Positions 34,941 through 38,575 of a DNA stretch of 38,575 nucleotides are shown piece by piece; positions within the stretch are counted from its first letter, which is position 1; every line of letters begins with the position of its first letter. The notes under the pieces were generated by a model. That model did not search any database and was not told the DNA's origin. It saw only the letters and a program-made list of their open reading frames with translations. Source of the DNA: Thiotrichales bacterium (GTDB lineage Bacteria > Pseudomonadota > Gammaproteobacteria > GCF-002020875); NCBI GenBank assembly GCA_018658305.1, contig JABHVM010000012.1, forward strand, positions 1-38,575. Direction: 5' to 3'. The position numbers were made by a program, and so were the translations under genes.

Positions 34941-37895
34941 TTACTTTTGGTCACCAAATACAAACTTTGGTTTCAGCCAGAAGACTAACAGTGGCAATAT
35001 GGTTAAAGCAGTAATCACATCTAGAATCAACGCCTCACCGATATATAGACTTACCGACCAAGTATTCGCCAACTCAGTATTCATCAGTGGAATGAAGCTT
35101 CCTAGTAACACGATTACTGACACGATTACTGCCGAGCCTGTAGTGCTTAGAGTGTTACGCAGTGCTTCACTCCAGTTACCACCTGTCTCTTTCATCTCTT
35201 CTCGGAGTCTTGATATCATATAGATACCATAATCAACCCCTAACCCCATCGCAATACTTAGCGCAACCTGCACATGGAATGCGAGATTAGCTGACCACTC
35301 TTTTATCTCAGTCATATAACCACCAACTCCATATTGAGAGAATAGCGTCAAGAAGAGCATAGTTACCAAAATTCCAGCTACAGTTAGAGATTTAAACATT
35401 AGTGCAGCCACAATAAATATTGCTAGCGCAGTAGTCAATGGACTCTTGAGCCACTCTCCCATCGCAACTACACGAGTCGCCTCTGTCGCACCTAAGAAAC
35501 CACCAACCGCTGGAGCAGTAATTGCCGGATCACCATCAATCTGAGTAACATGGCGATAACCTGCTTCACCTGGAGTACCAACATGAAGATCTATAGGATC
35601 TCCATTACGGAAACCAATAATCAGCTTATCGAAACCAGGGCTATTCTCATGTTCAACTAAGAACGCCTGAATATCCTCTACAACTTTATGAGTTGCGATT
35701 GGATCCATAGTGTTAACAAAACCCATCACAATTCCCTCATCCCAAGTTTCAGTATTGACGAAAGAGTCTAGATCACCAGCTGAAGTGTTGACCTCTAGCA
35801 ATCCATTATAGGTCTGCACTAGATCATCAGGTGATGGAATATACTCTGGATCTTCATCATCCTTATAGGCGTACCAATTTTTCTCATCCGTCATATGCTT
35901 CTCTGTCGGAATATCATATAGGTTCAAATTATCGGTAGGAGTTGCGCCATCTGGCGTTGCCATAATCATATTAACAGTCTTTACAAATTGTACATAAGAG
36001 CCCGTATAGCCTATAGACTTATGCCCACGCATCCACTCCTCCATCTCGTTGAGTGCCGCCAATACCGAGGCATCGTTAAAGATTCCCTGCACTGGATCCT
36101 CATCCATATCGTAACAGATCTCTGGGCCTATCAAGCGTTCTCCCTCATCATCATAGGCATCAGCGCCACACTCCGGAAGAATTGGAGTTCGAGGACGAAT
36201 AGGAATATTGACTGAGATAACTCCTGGCATAATATTGCCGAGTCGCTCCAGCTCATGAATAGCTGCCACATTAGATTGTCTACGGTTATCCTCTTTACCG
36301 ATCATAATATCCTCTTCACCGAAGAGTCCACCCAACATAAAGTGATCTTTAAAGGCAGCACGAGAGTAGTTTACCCCCTTCTCCACCCCTGGCATAATAT
36401 CCCACTCTCGTTGAATTCGCATCTGCTCTGGCGTAGGATCATCTGCCATCATCCCCTCAATACCAGTTCCGAGCTGAGCATAGTTTGCTGAGACAACCAT
36501 CACCCCTGCAACCAGAGCGACCGGTATCCACTTACCAGGCCCTGCAAGCAACCTTGAAATTGAGTTACCCATATTCTTTTCCCACGACCTACCATCCTCA
36601 ACCTCACCACTCTTCTTAGGAGTGAAGGTCACTAACAGCAACGGGATCAAGGTTGTTGTGGTCAACAATAGAGTTGCCATTCCAAACATTCCAAAATAGG
36701 CATACGCCTTATAGAATGAGATATCTACAAATGAGAGTGTAAAGAAACCAACCATATCTGTAATTATCGAAAGCGTAGCTGGAACCATTGTATAACCAAT
36801 AGCCACCTCTGCCGCACGCTCTGCAGTTTTCTTCACATCGCTATTGAGCTCCTGCATAAAGCGTCGGGTAATCTGAACTGAGTGACCAATACCAATCGCC
36901 AATAGCAACATCGGAGTCAGCACCATCATTGTAGTAAGCTTGAACTGAGTAAATCCCATCAACCCTAAAGTTAAGATGATCGTCATTCCCACACCTAACA
37001 GCGGCAACAGTGCGCCCTGCCAAGTACGGAACTCATACCAAAGTACGCCAACTACAATCAGAAGCGAGATAATAAAGAGCCACGCTTTATTGACCAGATC
37101 CAGCAACATATAGGCGAGGAAGTATGGCTCACCCGCTGTCATAAACTCAACTTTTTCTCCATAGATATCACGGTAACCATCTACTAGCTCGGTCACACTC
37201 CGAATCCACGGCAGATAGTCCGCCTTCACATCATCATTGTAATCACCAATAATAAAGAGCGCCTTGGGCGAGCAGTCATTATGGGCATGGGCGCGTGAAG
37301 CATCCGTAAGTTTTCCATCCACATCGAGTAGATCACACTTATTCCCAGCTGCATCTTCGTAGTAGACCAACATCGACTCCATCGCAGGGTGGTTGTGAAG
37401 TGCATTTTCTAAGAAATCAAGATCTGCTTTCGCCTGCGCTGGATCATCCGTTGGAATCCCCTGTACTGGCAACATCCGTTTAAACTGAAGACTCCCCTCA
37501 TCATCCAGCCCCATATACTTCACCTTAGAGGAGGCGATATCGATAAAGTTAGGTGTATTAGAGTGCTTAAGATTAGTAACATCGTTATGGAGCTGCTGCA
37601 CCATATTGATAAACCAAGGGTCGCCATTCTGGTAGATATCACCATCTTTAAGCTTCATCCCCCAGACCATCAAGTTGCCCATTCCAAAAGTGTGCTCACC
37701 ATAAAGATTAGTAGCTACATAGCGATCAGTAGGCGGGAGCAGCGTGTCGGGGTCATTTCGAATATCGAGCTGATCAACAAATAACGCTCCAGCCACCGTA
37801 GAGGCTATTAACAACATAATAATTACCCATCTAAACTTCAGCACAAAACGGGCGTACTTATGGCTCAACTTATCTTCATTAGATCTTGTATTCAC
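34941..37895 (-). CDS. RND/MMPL-family exporter
   Basis: Polytopic exporter of 984 residues, without the nucleotide-binding tail of its neighbour. GTG 37895 starts it after AAAGGAG. It has an N-terminal helix (about 19-40), a large acidic periplasmic domain (45-260), the first helix bundle (270-430), a second periplasmic loop (480-790) rich in Asp/Glu and Pro, and the second bundle. The relay Asp is present in the second half (GLGVDYGIYMISRLREEM), while the equivalent first-half spot reads GIGHSVQITRRFMQEL, with His in place of Asp. So only one half may couple protons. COG1033 proteins often export lipids or hydrophobic compounds. No outer-membrane or adaptor gene is visible nearby. Confidence 0.92.
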   Translation of the reverse strand: MNTRSNEDKLSHKYARFVLKFRWVIIMLLIASTVAGALFVDQLDIRNDPDTLLPPTDRYVATNLYGEHTFGMGNLMVWGMKLKDGDIYQNGDPWFINMVQQLHNDVTNLKHSNTPNFIDIASSKVKYMGLDDEGSLQFKRMLPVQGIPTDDPAQAKADLDFLENALHNHPAMESMLVYYEDAAGNKCDLLDVDGKLTDASRAHAHNDCSPKALFIIGDYNDDVKADYLPWIRSVTELVDGYRDIYGEKVEFMTAGEPYFLAYMLLDLVNKAWLFIISLLIVVGVLWYEFRTWQGALLPLLGVGMTIILTLGLMGFTQFKLTTMMVLTPMLLLAIGIGHSVQITRRFMQELNSDVKKTAERAAEVAIGYTMVPATLSIITDMVGFFTLSFVDISFYKAYAYFGMFGMATLLLTTTTLIPLLLVTFTPKKSGEVEDGRSWEKNMGNSISRLLAGPGKWIPVALVAGVMVVSANYAQLGTGIEGMMADDPTPEQMRIQREWDIMPGVEKGVNYSRAAFKDHFMLGGLFGEEDIMIGKEDNRRQSNVAAIHELERLGNIMPGVISVNIPIRPRTPILPECGADAYDDEGERLIGPEICYDMDEDPVQGIFNDASVLAALNEMEEWMRGHKSIGYTGSYVQFVKTVNMIMATPDGATPTDNLNLYDIPTEKHMTDEKNWYAYKDDEDPEYIPSPDDLVQTYNGLLEVNTSAGDLDSFVNTETWDEGIVMGFVNTMDPIATHKVVEDIQAFLVEHENSPGFDKLIIGFRNGDPIDLHVGTPGEAGYRHVTQIDGDPAITAPAVGGFLGATEATRVVAMGEWLKSPLTTALAIFIVAALMFKSLTVAGILVTMLFLTLFSQYGVGGYMTEIKEWSANLAFHVQVALSIAMGLGVDYGIYMISRLREEMKETGGNWSEALRNTLSTTGSAVIVSVIVLLGSFIPLMNTELANTWSVSLYIGEALILDVITALTILPLLVFWLKPKFVFGDQK

Positions 37896-37912
37896 TTGTA
37901 TCTCCTTTATGT

Positions 37913-38005
37913 TTTACAACTTTTTTTATTTTACAGCTTTTTATTTTACAGCTTTTTTAGTTTACAACTCTCTTACATATGTTACAACTTTCTTAATTTA
38001 CAACT
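37913..38005. repeat. Six T-rich repeats of about 16 bp in the exporter leader
   Basis: TTTACAACT or TTTACAGCT units, each followed by a T-rich stretch, start at 37913, 37930, 37945, 37961, 37981 (GTTACAACT) and 37997. Spacings are 17, 15, 16, 20 and 16, so most lie about one and a half helical turns apart. They occupy the 5' leader of the exporter pair (minus strand units read AGTTGTAAA). They could be regulator sites or a slipped-strand array. Confidence 0.7.
37974..38003 (-). promoter_or_regulatory. Candidate promoter of the RND exporter pair
   Basis: On the minus strand TTGTAA (37998-38003) and TATGTA (37974-37979) are 18 bases apart, within the repeat array. The transcript would begin about 70 bases before the GTG and carry four of the repeats in its leader. 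TTGTAA recurs in every unit, so other -35 choices exist. Confidence 0.3.
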
Positions 38006-38024
38006 CTTGCCCTTCGGTACTTCA

Positions 38025-38378
38025 CTACTTAATTAAAATATCTAAAGCCTTCATCAAAACTAAAACCACACCTATACTACCTATATACCATTTCATTGTA
38101 TTGTTAATAGTGAGTTGAATATCTGTTTTAAATTCTGCTAAATCTGCCCTTATCTCAGATTTAAAAGTTTTGAACTCACCTTTTAAACTAGCGACATCAG
38201 TTGTCACTTCATCTAATTTTATATCAAGATGGTTAATATGATTGTACTGACTTTTTAAAAGTAAAGTATTGATATCATCTTGACTTAAACCCTCTCCCCT
38301 GCCAAACTTCTCCTCAATCTCCTTCACTTTTGGCGTGATCATCTCTATCAGCATATCATCAACTTTTGTTTTATCCAT
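38025..38378 (-). CDS. Coiled-coil protein with C-terminal membrane anchor (DUF1640-like)
   Basis: The 117 residues start MDKTKVDDMLIEMITPKVKE after GAGGAG. A predicted coiled coil runs from about 50 to 92 (LDIKLDEVTTDVASLKGEF, then FKSEIRADLAEFKTDI), followed by a short polar link and one membrane helix (95-113, WYIGSIGVVLVLMKALDIL) with a Lys tail. This layout resembles the DUF1640/CCDC90-like group of bacterial proteins, which have no firm function. A decayed fragment of a paralogue lies just upstream (38418-38477). The gap to the exporter gene holds the repeat array. Confidence 0.8.
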   Translation of the reverse strand: MDKTKVDDMLIEMITPKVKEIEEKFGRGEGLSQDDINTLLLKSQYNHINHLDIKLDEVTTDVASLKGEFKTFKSEIRADLAEFKTDIQLTINNTMKWYIGSIGVVLVLMKALDILIK

Positions 38379-38417
38379 AACACATAACTCCTCAGATTAA
38401 GATAGATTACATATAAA

Positions 38418-38477
38418 TTTCAGGCTAACGACATCAGCCATAACTCCATCCAATTTCATATATAGATGATTATACTA
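38418..38477 (-). pseudogene. Decayed fragment of a paralogue of the 38025-38378 gene
   Basis: Read on the minus strand the sequence gives YNH-LYMKLDGVMADVVSLK, against YNHINHLDIKLDEVTTDVASLK in the intact neighbour, with 37 of 48 bases identical in the central part. A TAG (38475-38477) precedes YNH, and nine bases are missing after it. The remaining sequence up to 38561 shows no continuing match, though AGGAG and a short frame near 38535 could be its former start. The fragment ends as the intact gene's ribosome site begins. Confidence 0.65.
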
Positions 38478-38561
38478 TTTTTCCTAACTCAAACATAGAT
38501 TAAATCTTTATTGATCATCTTATTTTCATTACTCCTATCCATATTTATGATTCACTATTTA

Positions 38562-38575
38562 TGCAAAAGTAAAGA
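38562..38575 (-). repeat. Dispersed repeat copy C (cut by window end)
   Basis: TGCAAAAGTAAAGA at the last 14 bases is the exact reverse complement of 990-1003 in copy A. If the copy continues, the next bases to the right should read CCTGACCCC. Only 14 bases are visible. Confidence 0.55.

Noticed and set aside
37913-38005. CRISPR array
   Set aside because: Units are about 9 bp conserved with 15-20 bp spacing and T-rich fillers; no repeats of 24-40 bp with unique spacers, and no cas genes in the window.
37909-38118. 69-residue plus-strand ORF rich in Phe and Tyr
   Set aside because: It is simply the translation of the TTTACAACT repeat array.

Overview
This window looks like a chromosomal segment of a moderately AT-rich gammaproteobacterium. 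The evidence is gene order. The leftward block gyrA-serC-serA-pheA-hisC-tyrA-aroA-cmk-rpsA-ihfB-lapB with pyrF at its far end, the mtnA / mtaD-ubiG-mupP-yciK block, and the trpS-scpA-scpB-rluB and PHP-yciO / yciB-yciI blocks all match the Pseudomonas/Chromatiales/Thiotrichales arrangement as I remember it. I cannot name the genus from sequence alone.

Layout. Positions 1-1146 are accessory: a cut-off C-terminal membrane tail, a Fic-family gene with a degenerate catalytic motif, and a dense nest of short direct and inverted repeats. purB and pyrF (1147-3245, + strand) meet the long leftward operon (3285-16744) tail to tail. That operon covers LPS control (lapB), DNA bending and topology (ihfB, gyrA), ribosomal S1, CMP kinase, serine synthesis (serC, serA) and the end of aromatic amino acid synthesis (aroA, tyrA, pheA, hisC). 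A ParDE toxin-antitoxin module (16994-17563) with a clear promoter and an overlapping palindromic operator sits between gyrA and mtnA. mtnA and mtaD diverge and together suggest the deaminase route of methylthioadenosine salvage.

The core order is broken at 20944-22324, between ubiG and the HAD phosphatase gene mupP. The first 64 bp of the phosphatase gene occur twice (21036 and 22325). Between the copies are an internally deleted zeta-like kinase gene, a second ParE-type module whose antitoxin looks like a hybrid, a truncated YgiT-type zinc finger, and one copy of a short dispersed repeat. This is a decayed toxin-antitoxin island that entered at the start codon region of a core gene while leaving an intact downstream copy.

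After mupP come rmuC and yciK, then a non-coding stretch with a terminator, an 83-nt nested hairpin and a 56-residue Cys/His protein gene. The leftward chromosome-segregation and tRNA block follows (rluB, scpB, scpA, trpS, site-2 protease, yciO, PHP phosphoesterase). yciB and yciI run rightward and collide with a leftward pair of RND/MMPL exporters, the second of which carries a fused cyclic-nucleotide-binding domain. The exporter leader holds six T-rich repeats of about 16 bp. The window closes with a coiled-coil membrane protein gene, a decayed paralogous fragment of it, and the start of another copy of the dispersed repeat. No tRNA, rRNA, CRISPR array or intact transposase gene was seen.
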